64,000 bases of DNA from Neomonachus schauinslandi (lineage: Eukaryota > Chordata > Mammalia > Carnivora > Phocidae), in the NCBI RefSeq assembly GCF_002201575.2, contig NC_058405.1:78340070-78404069 (forward strand). Reading direction: 5' to 3'. The notes below the pieces were generated by a model. That model was not told the DNA's origin, did not search any database, and was given only the letters and a program-made list of their open reading frames with translations. Numbering within the stretch: the first letter of the stretch is position 1; every line of letters starts with the position of its first letter. A program made the translations under genes and the position numbers. Positions 1 through 12,200 of the stretch are shown in pieces.

Positions 1-81
1 GGAAGAGGATGCCTGGAAAAGCAACTTCTAGGAAGTTGAAAGTAGACATCTTCCCCCAGACTTTAATCCTGTCATAGTTGT

Positions 82-254
82 GGGGCGCCTGGGTGGCTCG
101 GTCGTTAAGCATCTGCCTTCAGTTCGGGTCATGATCCCAGGGTCCTGGGATCGAGCCCTGCATCGGGCTCCCTGCTCAGCGGGAAGCCTGCTTCTCCCTC
201 TCCCACTCCCCCTGCTTGTATTCCCTCTCTCGCTGTGTCTCTCTCTCTGTCAAA

Positions 255-289
<35 letters not shown>
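82..289 (+). mobile_element. Carnivore tRNA-Lys SINE (SINEC), young-looking
   Basis: Full-length head-to-tail SINE starting GGGGCGCCTGGGTGGCTC, with a CT-rich middle and an (AAAT)n tail of about ten units. A perfect 17-bp target duplication (AATCCTGTCATAGTTGT) sits at 65-81 and 290-306. It belongs to the subfamily with CCCCCTGCTTGTATTCCCTC in the body. The intact duplication and long tail suggest a recent insertion. Confidence 0.95.
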
Positions 290-829
290 AATCCTGTCAT
301 AGTTGTTTGTTTGTTTTAACTGTATTAGAATGTTTATGCTGAGCTTGATGCTGAGAGGATTTTAAATGGCTTAGAAAAGTGCTATTGTGGGCAATAATTT
401 TTACATGGAGAGAAAAATAGCATACAGATGAAGTTATAGAAAAGATTAAAGTAATGCTATAAGATCTTGTGTTATATTTGACGTTAATCATAAATTTGAT
501 CTTAAATTTAGCAACAAGTTCAAAGAGGAGAACAGGCCAGTTATATGCTTCATAATAGTCGGTTGCTTAGAAACAACTAAATCTGGGAATAAGACAGTTA
601 TTTTCCACTGTTTCATAAAGAGGATACTGTAGCATCATTATAGTAAGAAGTATAGCAAGAAGTTTCATATGGCAGTTTTTTATAATCTCTAAGTGGGACA
701 TTTGCATAACCAAAAAATATTAGGTAAGTGGCAAAATGCTTACCATTACAGTATAGTCCTGAGAAAACCGTTCAAGGAGGGGGTGCCCACTTAAGTCTGT
801 TGCTGCTGAGATGGTGAGAACAGAAAGCT

Positions 830-1250
830 GGGCTTTGGGTGTGGCAGTAGGAAAGGTGTTGGTGACCTTGATGAGGAATTTCAGTGAAATACTGGGGACA
901 GAAATTTAATTGGAATGTGTTGAGGAGAGATGGTGAAGTAAGGAAGCAAAAAATATGAATAGAGATATTTCATTCTGCAAGTGTTACTGTAGAGGATATT
1001 CAAGAAGACACAAGACATGAAACCAAGGTAAGGTTTTGTTTTAAGATGTAAGACAATAGAAGACATTTGAATGCTGATAAAATGAAGTAATAAAGAGACA
1101 AAAATTGTTACAGATCTGTGAGGGGGTAATTATAGGTTGAAGTCTTTAAGAAAGGAAGTTATATGGAGTCAAGACCACAGGTAGAAAGGTTGGACTTTGA
1201 CAGTAAAAAGGATTCTTCTTCTGTTGTAACAGGAGTGAAAGCAAAGGGTT
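830..1250 (-). repeat. Probable antisense L2 remnant
   Basis: Words such as GGTGACCTTGATGAGGA, TTTCAGTGAAATACTGG and TTGGAATGTGTTGAG line up with the reverse strand of the L2 reverse-transcriptase region. It is strongly diverged and its edges are approximate. Confidence 0.5.
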
Positions 1251-4200
1251 TGGTTAGTCCCAGAAGCTGGCTATAGACCTAATTCCACACTTTCCTTCTA
1301 TTAAAAAACAAACAGGTAAAAAGAGCCTGGTTGTGAACTGCTCTGGAAAAATGGGCCATGTCAGAGGAATCTGTAATGACTGCCACTAGAGAGAAAAACC
1401 CATAAAGATAGTGGGAAGGGGTTAACAGAGTTCATGAAGAATGAGAGCTTAGAAACAACAGTTACAATGATTATAGGACTAATTACCATAAAATTCTAAT
1501 GGCTTTGTTTTGGTGAGTTTTTCCAGTGTTGCTTAAAGTATCATCTAATAAGTTATTTTGAAGAAAAATTTGTACTATGAGTTCACTGTAAGTAATATAC
1601 TGTACCGTGGTATTACATTTTAAAATATTTAAAGTCTAAAATAGTAAGAGAACACCAAGGATGGTTTATTTTCCTCTGATAACATTTAAATTCACATTTG
1701 AACTCCTATTTTATATTTTGTGGGTACGACCCGACTTAAACAAATGGTCATAAGTTTTAGATAAATAAAAGCAAGGAGTGTGGATCATTGTGTTTAAACT
1801 GTCAAACAAATATATTAATTGGGAATTGAATTTGCAAATTTCATTAAATGTAATGCATTTCTGTTATATATGAATGAATAATTTAAAAACCCCAGTCATG
1901 TAATTAATACAGTGGAGCTATTTTAATTTGCTGTGACGACCCTACACAATTCATAAAATTAAATTGGTGTTGCTTTCTTTTATTCCAGGTTGTCTGACTG
2001 TATTTGTGGTGATTATTTTTGTGAAAAGGGGGTAAAAGACATTAATAATACCACTAGCAATGGGTAAAACACAAACTTACTGGAGTATACTTGAATTGGA
2101 GTGTATATGTGTGCAGTGCATTGGGTTTAATGATAGTACCTTTAAAATTGGTATGCCAAGGGCAGTAAACTTTACAGCAACATTCAGAAGTTTAATAACC
2201 ATGAAACGCTGAAAGGCCAGTGAAGACTAAAGCTTTCTTTAGTCAACAGTAAAGCAAGAATGCAAAGACGTTTTTATTCTTTATTGCCTCAGGTAAAAAT
2301 GTCTCTAGAAACAGATAAATGATGACAAAGCTTTGATGTTAATAAACCCAAATGGAAGTAAAAAAATCAAAGTGTGTAAATGGCTAGATTATGAAAAGAA
2401 AGATGACAAAGTTATACCCTGTAATTAGATGTAATTTGTGCTTTTGGCATAGCTATTTGTCCTACATGAATGAGAGGTTGTCTTACTTTCCTTCCTTGTA
2501 TAATAGGACAGTACTTATATATCCTACTGTAAATCTTTTGTGGTACTTTTCTCGGGGGTGCAGGGACCAAGGAAAAAAAGAAAAACAAATTGTAATATCA
2601 AAGCAGAAGTGTATTTTAATCTTTCCTTTGGCAATTATATTTGTTTAGCTGAACCTAAGGAAAAAATTCTGTTTGCCCTTATTCTATAAAACATAGGTTC
2701 TAGTAGATCATGTATACAAATTAATGCTCTTGTTATTGTGAATTTTAGAGTTTTATGAATTACAACAGTGTATAAACATATCGTAAGCCACCAGTAGTGG
2801 CAGTATATGAATTAAAAATTGAATATGAATGTTAAATGTTTCAAATTATAAATAATTTTTCTCTAGAAATAATACTTAATGAATCATATGTTTAAGTACA
2901 GCCTGGTCCATGTAGAAAATTTTTATTGACATCTATGAAAGTTCCATGAATGGGTGATATGTAGAATGAAAGTTGTGGTTACTATTAATTAAGAAATACA
3001 GCCTTATAAAGTCTTAAATTTATCCACATATATTGTATGATTCATGTATTATGTACTAGAAACTTTATACCTTGTTTCCTATTACATGTGAGTTCCAAGC
3101 ATCTCCCTCCTCAGTTCTTCATGACTTAGCTGGTATCTGCCTTGGAAATGCAAAGCATTTTTTAAATTAGACATAATAAACCTTAAATAATAAAGTGCAG
3201 TGTTTTTTCACAAATTGTTCTAGATATTTCAAAGCAAAATATGATTGACTTAACTAAATCTGGGAGTATCGTGTCATTTTTCTCATTTGCTAGTATACGC
3301 AATTAGAATTAGAATACATAAGAAATTATAAATGGGTTGATTTCTATATTTTGTGTGTGTGTGCAGTGTAAATACCAAGAAATTAAAATCACACTATTAA
3401 AAGTGTTTTAAAGACAATTTTTTTTTCAGTTTAATTTGGTCATAATTGCCCAGTTAAGAACCAGTTCAAAACAGAAGCAGAGCCCTAATGTGGCTTCTGC
3501 CTCTGTTTAAACCCACAGTCCTGGGGAGTTGCTTGGAATTGCTCCAGGGTTGAAGTCCATGTCAGGAGACTGCTGTTGTAGTATAGTACTACTTGTATGT
3601 GTTGCTTCAGTATATGTCCCATAGCTGTGACTGCATACTGCAAAGGAAAAACAGTAAACAGCTGAGCATCTTCTAAAGGCTCATCTGATTATCAGTCCTA
3701 CATACATCGAAGTATAATGTGAAAGCCTTATCTCTTCTAGTAGACATACCAAGTGTAAGATACTTTAATAGCAAGCCAAAAAAGAGTGATTATAAACAAA
3801 CACTGGTTTTTAACCAGGAAACCATTGCAATAGAAAGTGGACAGTCAGTGGAATAATATGAGCCAAAGACACAAACGTAATACTAACTAATCATGTTTTA
3901 TTTGTAATTGACTTTTTTATGTAGTACTACAATTGTTTTGTTTTTAAATTAGGACTTTGAGTTTCAAGAGCGCACTTGACCACTAGGCAGTGATTAAATC
4001 CTTCTTAAATTACAGTCATGAAAAGATGGCTTCTTGAAACACTATCAAAATACTATTTTATTGTGGTTATTGAAATTCCTTGAAATATCTTAGGAAGGGA
4101 GTTGGAGCTGTTGGCTATATCTTGATTCTTAAAGATTACTTATATTGTCTTTTTTTCTTGAAATTTGTGTATATTATAGAAAAATGAAAGGGCAAAAAGG

Positions 4201-4654
4201 AATGTGTAAAAATCATCTCTCTTTACTATGACTTAAAAAAATTGTCATTGTTAAAGTTTTGGATTTTATATCTTGAATAGGAAGGTTTTTCTTAAAATTT
4301 TGGAAGACAATATTATTAACAAAATATTATTTTTTCATGTTACAGAAATAGTTAATGAAAGTGAGCTGTCTTTGCTCTTTTAGGGACTGTCTCTTGCCCC
4401 ATGTCCTTGCTGTCCAGTCTCTTCTTATTCATATTTCTCTTTAGTTTTTCTACTAAAAGCTGTTAAGAATTTATTATGCTTAGTGTGATGACAGTTTCCT
4501 TATATAGAGTAGTGCCTAGTTTGGGGAAAGCAACCTACAATGGCTTTAGCAACATATCGGTGGAAAAGTATAGTGATACAAAAATCAGAATTGTGCATTA
4601 TAGTGTTGTATTTCATTTGTACCTCAATTTTTAAGGAGTTGTGCAGATACATAT
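1251..4654. other. Unassigned intronic sequence
   Basis: AT-rich sequence with no open frame of note, no SINE or L1 that I recognise, and only short homopolymer runs. A slightly GC-richer patch at about 3440-3720 does not match anything I know. Confidence 0.6.
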
Positions 4655-4665
4655 AAGATTTTATT

Positions 4666-4868
4666 GGGCGCCTGGGTGGCTCAGTTGGTTGAGCGACTCC
4701 CTTCGGCTCAGGTCATGATCCTGGAGTCCCTGGATCGAGTCCCGCATCGGGCTCCCTGCTCAGCAAGGAGTCTGCTTCTCCCTCTGACCCTCCCCCCTCT
4801 CATGTGCTCTCTCTCTCTCTCTCATTCTCTCTCTCAAATAAATAAATAAAATCTTTAAAAAAAAAAAA
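4666..4868 (+). mobile_element. Carnivore SINE (subfamily with CTCATGTGCTCTCTC tail)
   Basis: Full-length SINE with the variant body GATCCTGGAGTCC and CCCTCCCCCCTCTCATG, flanked by the 11-bp duplication AAGATTTTATT (4655-4665 and 4869-4879). Confidence 0.93.
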
Positions 4869-5104
4869 AAGATTTTATTAAGACCAAGCTTTTATTTGGT
4901 ATTTGTATATAGCAGAGATGTCCTTTAGTACATTGTTCCGGTTAGACCGCAATTGCTTATTCTTTACTTAAATTAATCTACTTTAGCTGGTGGAAAATGT
5001 AAGACATTTTTAAAGGACCTGGAATTAATAGATTTCTCATTTTATACTTACTCCTATTTGGGAAGCTTTTTTTTTTTCCTTTGAAATTTTGAGAGATCCC
5101 TGCA

Positions 5105-5267
5105 GGGGTCCCTGGGTGGCTCAGTCAGTTAAGCGTCTGCCTTCAGCTCAGGTCCCGGGACCAAGCCCCGCAGCGGGCTCCCTGCTTAGCGGAAAGTCTA
5201 CTTCTCCCTCTCACTCTCCTCTGTGCTCTCTCTCAAATAAATAAATAAAATCTTTAAAAAAAAGAGA
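5105..5267 (+). mobile_element. Carnivore SINE, internally shortened
   Basis: SINE of about 163 bp in which part of the head-body region (the usual CATGATCC segment) and part of the CT-rich middle are missing. Flanking duplication GAGAGATCCCTGCA/GAGAGATCCCTACA lies at 5091-5104 and 5268-5281. Confidence 0.9.
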
Positions 5268-6100
5268 GAGAGATCCCTACAACTATATGTTGAAAAAAGA
5301 TGGAATCTGATAGTCATCTCAGTTATTTATAGTTAACTATATACACTATTCTGTTATGGGCAGTGCTTAAAATTGGAGCATTTTATTTACTAATTGTATT
5401 TTACCATGTTATCACTTTTGCTGATTTGTCAATCTTTGAATAGGTTGTGAATCTATTAAGAATGTGATAAAAGGTATATGCTTTGTTCTCAAAGTGCATA
5501 TACAATTTTCACATGAAATTTCAGGGAGTTACGAACACCAAGAAATATGACCACGTGGTGTAGAGTTTAGGGCCTCTGCTCTGATTTTTTTTAGGTTACA
5601 TCTCTTTTCCCTTCTGGCTTCTTAATATTGGTCTTTCTTCATATTATGAAATGTTGTATCTAAAGTTATCTTCTAGGTCATTGCTTCTATCACATCTCAC
5701 TGCATTTCTCCTAGCTTTTCAATTTTACCCTCAAATCAGATAATTTATGGTATTTACCTTTACTTTTTTCATATTTACTCTTCCCTCTCATCAGTTCTTC
5801 ACTTCTGTTCTGACTCTCTACATTCTCTTTTCTAGCCCAGTGTATGTTCCATTAGCCTTATTACACTAGCTTATCCTGTGTATAGCTTTATAAATGGTAC
5901 ACCACATTTGTCAATTACCATATCCCTCTCCTTTAAATATTAAAGGCCCGTTGTCTGAGGAAGCATCTTCAATTTTATTCTGTTTACCCTCCAGCCTGTG
6001 AGTGGGTTGGGTTATTCAAGTTCTCAGAGCCTAAGGAGTCTGCTTATAAGTTCATAGGAATATTATTAATATTGGTAGTATGTAGTACATATATAAAGTA

Positions 6101-6286
6101 TTTTTTAAAGATTTATTTATTTATATTAGAGAGGGAGAGAGAGAGGGTTGGGGAGAGAGAGAGAGAGTCCCAAGCAGACTCTATGTCAAGGCAGGAGCCC
6201 CATGCAGGGCTTGATCCCACAACCCCAGGACCACGACCCAACCCAAAACTAAGACTTCCAACCGAATTAGCCACCCAGGTGCCCCC
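6101..6286 (-). mobile_element. Carnivore SINE, diverged, antisense
   Basis: Reverse-strand SINE: the T-rich tail is at the left and the head (GCCACCCAGGTGCCCCC) at the right. It is more diverged than its neighbours (CACGACCCAACCCAAAACT in place of the usual body). Short flanking repeat ATATATAA. Confidence 0.88.
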
Positions 6287-6742
6287 ATATATAAGTTTTT
6301 TAAAGTTTATAAGTTAAAAGTATCTAACCAATAGCCATAAATATTTAGAAACTAATTTTACACCAGAAGTGACAGAATCCATCCAAGTCTTTAAATATTC
6401 AGTTATTCTTTGAGACTTCCCTAACAATTCAAGTTTGGAGATTTGGGTTCCCTGAATCATTTCAGCCCTTTAGGCTCTGTTTATTCTAGCCTACAAATAT
6501 ATCTGTTCCTTCTTTCCCCCAGGCTTCCCAAGATTTAACTAGTTATTCTCTTAGTTATAAGGAGTACAGGAGTAAATTATCACCAAATAAATTTTAACAA
6601 AATTACCCAAGTGCTAGTTCTGTCCATGCCTACCCTTAAAGTACATATGTAACAAGTTATCATCAACTACAGGTTTTCACTGGTTTTGTTTTCTTATGTA
6701 AGATTCTAAAGTTCTCAGGGGTCAAGGTAAAGATTTTTCTTT

Positions 6743-6932
6743 TCTTTCCTTTTTTTAAAGATTTTATTTATTTGTCAGAGAGAGAGAGCACAAGCAGAGG
6801 GAGCGGCAGGCAGAGGGAGAAGCAGGCTCCCCACTAAGCAAGGAGCCCAATACGGGGCTCGATCCCAGGACTCTGGGATCATGACCTGAGCCAAAGGCAG
6901 ATGCCCAAACGACTGAGCCACCCAGGCGTCCC
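6743..6932 (-). mobile_element. Carnivore SINE, antisense
   Basis: Reverse-strand SINE with a 19-bp duplication carrying one mismatch, AAGGTAAAGATTTTTCTTT at 6724-6742 and AAGATAAAGATTTTTCTTT at 6933-6951. Confidence 0.93.
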
Positions 6933-7150
6933 AAGATAAAGATTTTTCTTTAAGATGCGCCCAGAGAACTTCATATTCAGTACACACCTCACTGTTGCCT
7001 AGGCAAATGCTAACAATTCTGCTAACTTAGTAAATGAAAATTCTTTTCCATTTTTTTATTTAGCAGTTGTTTACTTTAGTTATGCTTGGTACTACCTTAA
7101 AGCAAAAAAAAAAAAAAAATCTGGTTTTCTGGTCAGTATATAGCAAATTC

Positions 7151-7360
7151 TTTTTTTTTTTTTAATTTTTTTTTTTTAAGATTTTATTTATTTATTTGAG
7201 AGAGAATGAGAGAGAGAGCACATGAGAGGAGGGAGGGTCAGAGGGAGAAGCAGACTCCCTGCCGAGCAAGGAGCCCGATGCGGGACTCGATCCAGGGACT
7301 CCAGGATCATGACCTGAGCCGAAGGCAGTCGCTTAACCAACTGAGCCACCCAGGCGCCCC
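7151..7360 (-). mobile_element. Carnivore SINE, antisense
   Basis: Reverse-strand SINE of the CACATGAGAG subfamily with a perfect 14-bp duplication TATATAGCAAATTC (7137-7150 and 7361-7374). The oligo-T run at the left is the A-tail. Confidence 0.95.
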
Positions 7361-7374
7361 TATATAGCAAATTC

Positions 7375-9061
7375 TATTATGGAATCTTTTTAAATCTTCA
7401 CTGTTGCACTGTTTTCAAAAATGACTGAATGAGAGCATGGATATCTTCTCATGAAATTTGTCCAAAGAATGAGGTAAAAGCAGAAAGGGAGATTTTGGCA
7501 AATCTTTGCCAGGTCTTAAGTGATTTGCTTGAATAATAAATTAATTTGCCAAAATATATAGTCATATCTATGTATTAGTTGTTTTTTTGTATTGTGTAAT
7601 CTATTACTTTATTTACTGGTAATGTAATTTACAGACATCAACAGATATACAGATGGCATGCACCTTAGTACCTTTGCTAGTAAACTCTACCTGTTTTGCC
7701 AATGCTTGGTAAAATGTCTGGCTCATCCCCTGCTCATTTCCTACAAGTACATTCTAATAGCAAAATTTTATCATAAATATACTGCATTAAGTTATGTCAG
7801 TGAACTGCAAGCCAAAGCTGAAAAAAAATCCATTAAAACCTAATCCAAACATGGTATAAGGCCCGAAATCCGTTAGATCATTCATTCATATTTACTTACA
7901 GGAGAGTGTGAAGCAGCTGGTATAATCCAGTTTCAGAGCATTCTGTTTCTGAGATTCCATGATTTCTATGATAGGCAAAAAATAAGGCAATGTTCTTTGG
8001 TATGGTTAACACTGCCACCACCTGTCAGTGGCTTTACCTCTTTCCTCTTATTATGAAGGCATTCTTTAAATCTGAAGTACGTAACAGAATGCAGTAATTT
8101 GTGGTTATAATAAAAGGAAACAAAGAGCCTTTATTTCCATTTGTGTGCAAACTTCTTTAGTGCAATTACACATGACAAAGTACATACGTAGCTATCTAAA
8201 GATATTTCAATAAATTAATATGGTTTATAATGTAAACACAAAAAACAAACTTTTGCATATTTGTTCAAAAACTAAAATCTTTTAAATTATTTTTTATTTT
8301 TATTTTTTTTAAGATTTTTAAATTATTTTTTTAATGTCACACTCTGAGTTGGGAATTGATTCCCATTTATAAAGATCCATGCATTCCTGCCACACTTTTT
8401 TTTTAACCATTTAGCAATATTAACCATGTGGTAGGCACTGGTGATACAGAAGGGAAAAAAGATATTTTCTGTTCTTAAAGAATTCTTTGTATGGGGCCAC
8501 AGACAGTTCCAGTACAGAGTCATTAGGACTTAATAAAAATTTACTCAGGGTTCTCTGTGCTTCTACTGAGAGGCTACCTAACCCAAAATGGGTACTCGAG
8601 GAAGGACTCCTAGAACAGTAACTGCCAGAATTAATTCTTAACAAATAAGTTAGCCAAATGAAAAGAGGGACAAGAAACAACTAACTATATTACATGCTTA
8701 GTTTTGTGAAGTGTTTTAATTACAGTCAGAAGCAGTAAGTGGTTATTTAATCTGTCTTCTAGAAAGGTATGCAGTAAAGTTTTGTTGAAGCCCATTGAAG
8801 GGTAGCCCCGTCAGTACTGAAGCTAAGGACACCAGCAAGCCAATCAGTTTTAGGAAAGTCATATTAGCAATGAACAAAACTAAGGTTGACATTTTAAGTT
8901 AGTACAATATTCATTTTGCACAAAGACCCAGTTCATTAAAAAATAATAATAGTACCAATGAAATTTTTTAAATAGAAGTGTAATTTTGTTCTTAGAGATT
9001 GCAAATCTGCCCCTTCATTCAGATTTTCGTTACCTTTCCATGTTTACCTGAGAGTTTTTTT
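7375..9061. other. Unassigned intronic sequence
   Basis: AT-rich, no gene. The stretch at about 8425-8520 (GTGGTAGGCACTGGTGATAC) resembles the wording of ancient mammalian interspersed repeats, but I cannot assign a family. Confidence 0.5.
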
Positions 9062-9075
9062 AAAAATTTGTTTTA

Positions 9076-9270
9076 GGTGCGCCTGGGTGGCTCCGTCGTT
9101 AAGCGTCTGCCTTCGGCTCAGGTCATGATCCCAGGGTCCTGGGATCGAGCCCCGCATCGGGCTCCCTGCTCGGCGGGAAGCCTGCTTCTCCCTCTCCCAC
9201 TCCCCCTGCTTGTGTTCCCTCTTTCGCTGTCTCTCTCTCTGTCAAATAAATAAATAAAATCTAAAAAAAA
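9076..9270 (+). mobile_element. Carnivore SINE
   Basis: Full-length SINE of the TGCTTGTGTTCCCTC subfamily with a 14-bp duplication AAAAATTTGTTTTA at 9062-9075 and 9271-9284. Confidence 0.95.
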
Positions 9271-9284
9271 AAAAATTTGTTTTA

Positions 9285-12200
9285 TTTTTGTTTTGGGTAC
9301 AATTTCTTTTTTTATACAAACAACATATTGCTCTTTTCAAAAATAATTCCAGTCTTTGACCAAATTTTGGGTAGGGTTAGGGTGTGGGGCTTAAGGGGCT
9401 TGGTGATAGGCAAATTGCTATCAGTATTCAGCCACAAGCATTAACAGCCATCCTCACAATGAGTTTCCTGTTGCCTGAGGGGACAGGCTGTCTTTTGCTG
9501 GGGATTGGGGATATGGAAGTCTGAGTAGATCACAGAGAATGTGGGAACCTGGAGGGAAAGCAGTGCAGAATACTACAGGAATGAATTGCTTTCCTTCTGC
9601 AGTCCCAAACTATAAAATACTTAGACTACAGACTGCAGCTGTTCCCCACGAAGGGGTGGGAGGGAGGAGAGAGGGATCCTTTAATCCATCCCTTCTTTGC
9701 TCTATACTGTGTCATGTATTGTAAGATACAATATCCTAAATGTTGTGATCTCTAGTGGTATCCTCTGTTTATGACTCAGTTCTCTGATAGCATCACTTTC
9801 CCCAGGCTTACTTAAAATTCTCAGTTTTGAGGAGACCTTTTTGCATGGATATGTAAGGTTCCAGAAATTAGATCCATCTTCCATCACAAAAGGTTCCTTG
9901 TTCCTGATCTGCTTCCTAGGAAGATAGATCACAATCTAGATAAATCTACTGAGACTAGAATTGTTGCTAGTTTTCTACTTAAATTTAATTGTATCATCTT
10001 GAAAAATATTAGTCTGGTGCATATCTCATTTTTAAAAAGTAAGAAGTCGAAATGTCATGGTTGATAAATAACATTGAAAAATAGTTATCACAGTTTGAAA
10101 TTTATCCTTGTGAGACATACACATCTGCTAAACGCTAGTTGCTCCTTTCACACTACTGTCTAGCACTTCCCACCTTCCATTCCATTATGCTTCCCCCACT
10201 AGAAAGTGAATGTCTCTTCATTTTACCTCTATACAATGCTTGGTCATAGGAGACACATGATATTTCTTAAATAGGTTCGTGTTGAATAGTTGTAGATAGA
10301 GTTCACAAAGTAATATTAACCTTCTGTGTGGGCATGGGGATGGGAGGGGTAATAAGCTGAAGTAACTCCGTTTTCTAAGGAAAATGTTATTTAGTTATGG
10401 TTTCAATGAGTGATATTGATGAAACTTTAGAAGGGTATTGAAGTTTTAAGTTAAGACTCTAGTGTTTTTTTTAATCATGTGAAGCTAATTTAAACTTTTC
10501 ATTAAGAGCGTAAACAAAAATTTATGTAGTTATGTACCTCCTGCAAGGTAATTATGGAGGAAGGGAGAGTGAGTATTCTTCTGCTCAGTGATCTCATCAG
10601 GAAAGAGAAATCAGTTACTAAGATGCTTATTTTTTTTACTTATCAGCATCTCCTGACAGTGGCCACTTCTTTACACAGAATTCTGTGGGGTTTTTTTTAT
10701 TAATATATATAAGCATGTGCCATTTCATTACCTTGTTTATCTAAGAAAAGTCACACTAGCTTTCTTTCAGTCTCTGGGAAGAAGTCTAGACTAGGCCATC
10801 ACTAGATCAATGTTCAGAAGCCACCCAGCGTAGTTCCCAGAGCTTCCAGGTCTCCCAGGTCTCCCAGGAGGCACTTTTGTCTCCTTGGCTAATACTCTGT
10901 CATTTTGTAGAGTTTATTGTGAAATACAGCTTATGCAGTGAATATTTCTAATTTAGTCTGGCACTACTTTGTTTCATGTACAATAAAATCTCCCCCATTC
11001 AGAACAAAATGGAAAAGTTTTAATGACTGCAATTTTCCAATTGTAAAGTTTTCTTAAGAAGAAAATATAGTCTTTCAATTAGCCACAGAAAGTTCAAAAA
11101 CAACAAAGCAATTACATTGTATTCAGACTGCTACAAATTCCAAAATAAAGGTCCCAAATGAATATGGTTTTACTACATCTTATCTAATGCATTGTAGGGT
11201 ATATTGGATATATTAAAAGCATTGCAAAGAAGGCTTTTTTTTCTCACTTTCTTCCCGAGAATGCAGAAACCAAAAATGTCCAACAAAGAACAGAGAATGG
11301 ACTTTTTCAGATTTGTCACTTCATGGATAAAATGTAGAGACAGAATGGTGACGCACCTGCTGCTTTAAAGGCAATAAACTAGAGAAATGTTTTAACAGAA
11401 GTCATCAGCTTTCAAAGATCTCTTTTATCCAGCCACATCACTCATTGCTCTTAATTCCTTTGTCACATTTTTTCCTGCATTACAAGTAATCCTTGAAATC
11501 CATGGAGCATTTTATATATAACCAGAACCATGTGGATGGTTCTCACGTGTTCAGTGTAGCCCCAAATCCCAGCGTTTCTGCTGCCCCTCCTTTCCCATGT
11601 ATTTAGCTTTAGATGCAGGTTTGAGAAGCAAATAGTTGTGGTAATAGGAATTCATCCCCACTGCCATCACTTTCCACCTACCAAGACTCTAAATTCGGTC
11701 TCTGGTGGGTTTCAGATAACAGAGAGCCACCAACAGGCCCTCCACAGCTCTTTGATCTCTACCACTGCATTCTATACTCTTCTTTCTGGGGAGCTAGTTC
11801 CTCTAGCAGCTGCTTCCCTCATGCCAGTCCATTGGTTATTTATGTGTAACAGTATACATTGGCCAACAGAGTAGATTTGTAGAAGTTTCTTACGGAATCT
11901 CATTATTCAGATAAAGATTAATAATGGTTAGTCCATTCCTAGTGGAACAGTTCTCTCGAACTGCAGTAAATAAGTTGAGAGGAGGGGCAAAAAAGTTTTT
12001 TCTAGCCCTTCAGGTTGAGTAGCTTCAGTGTGCTCTCCCCTGGGCCCTGCTTTCATTTCCCCACATAACATGTAAGAGTGATACATGTCTTTTAAGAATA
12101 ACCTGAGAAATAAATGACATCTTTTATTGTCCTTTTTTGTTTTGTTTTGTTTTAACTACTTAGAAAACAGTTTTTAAGATATCCAGCAATAGGGGCATTG

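Noticed and set aside
80..265. Repeated short open frames reading like GAWVAQLVKRLPSAQVMI
   Set aside because: They are translations of the carnivore SINE and occur at every copy (for example 4664, 7188, 21572, 54940).
9368..9383. Two copies of GGGTTAG-like text resembling telomere repeat
   Set aside because: Only two imperfect units, expected by chance.
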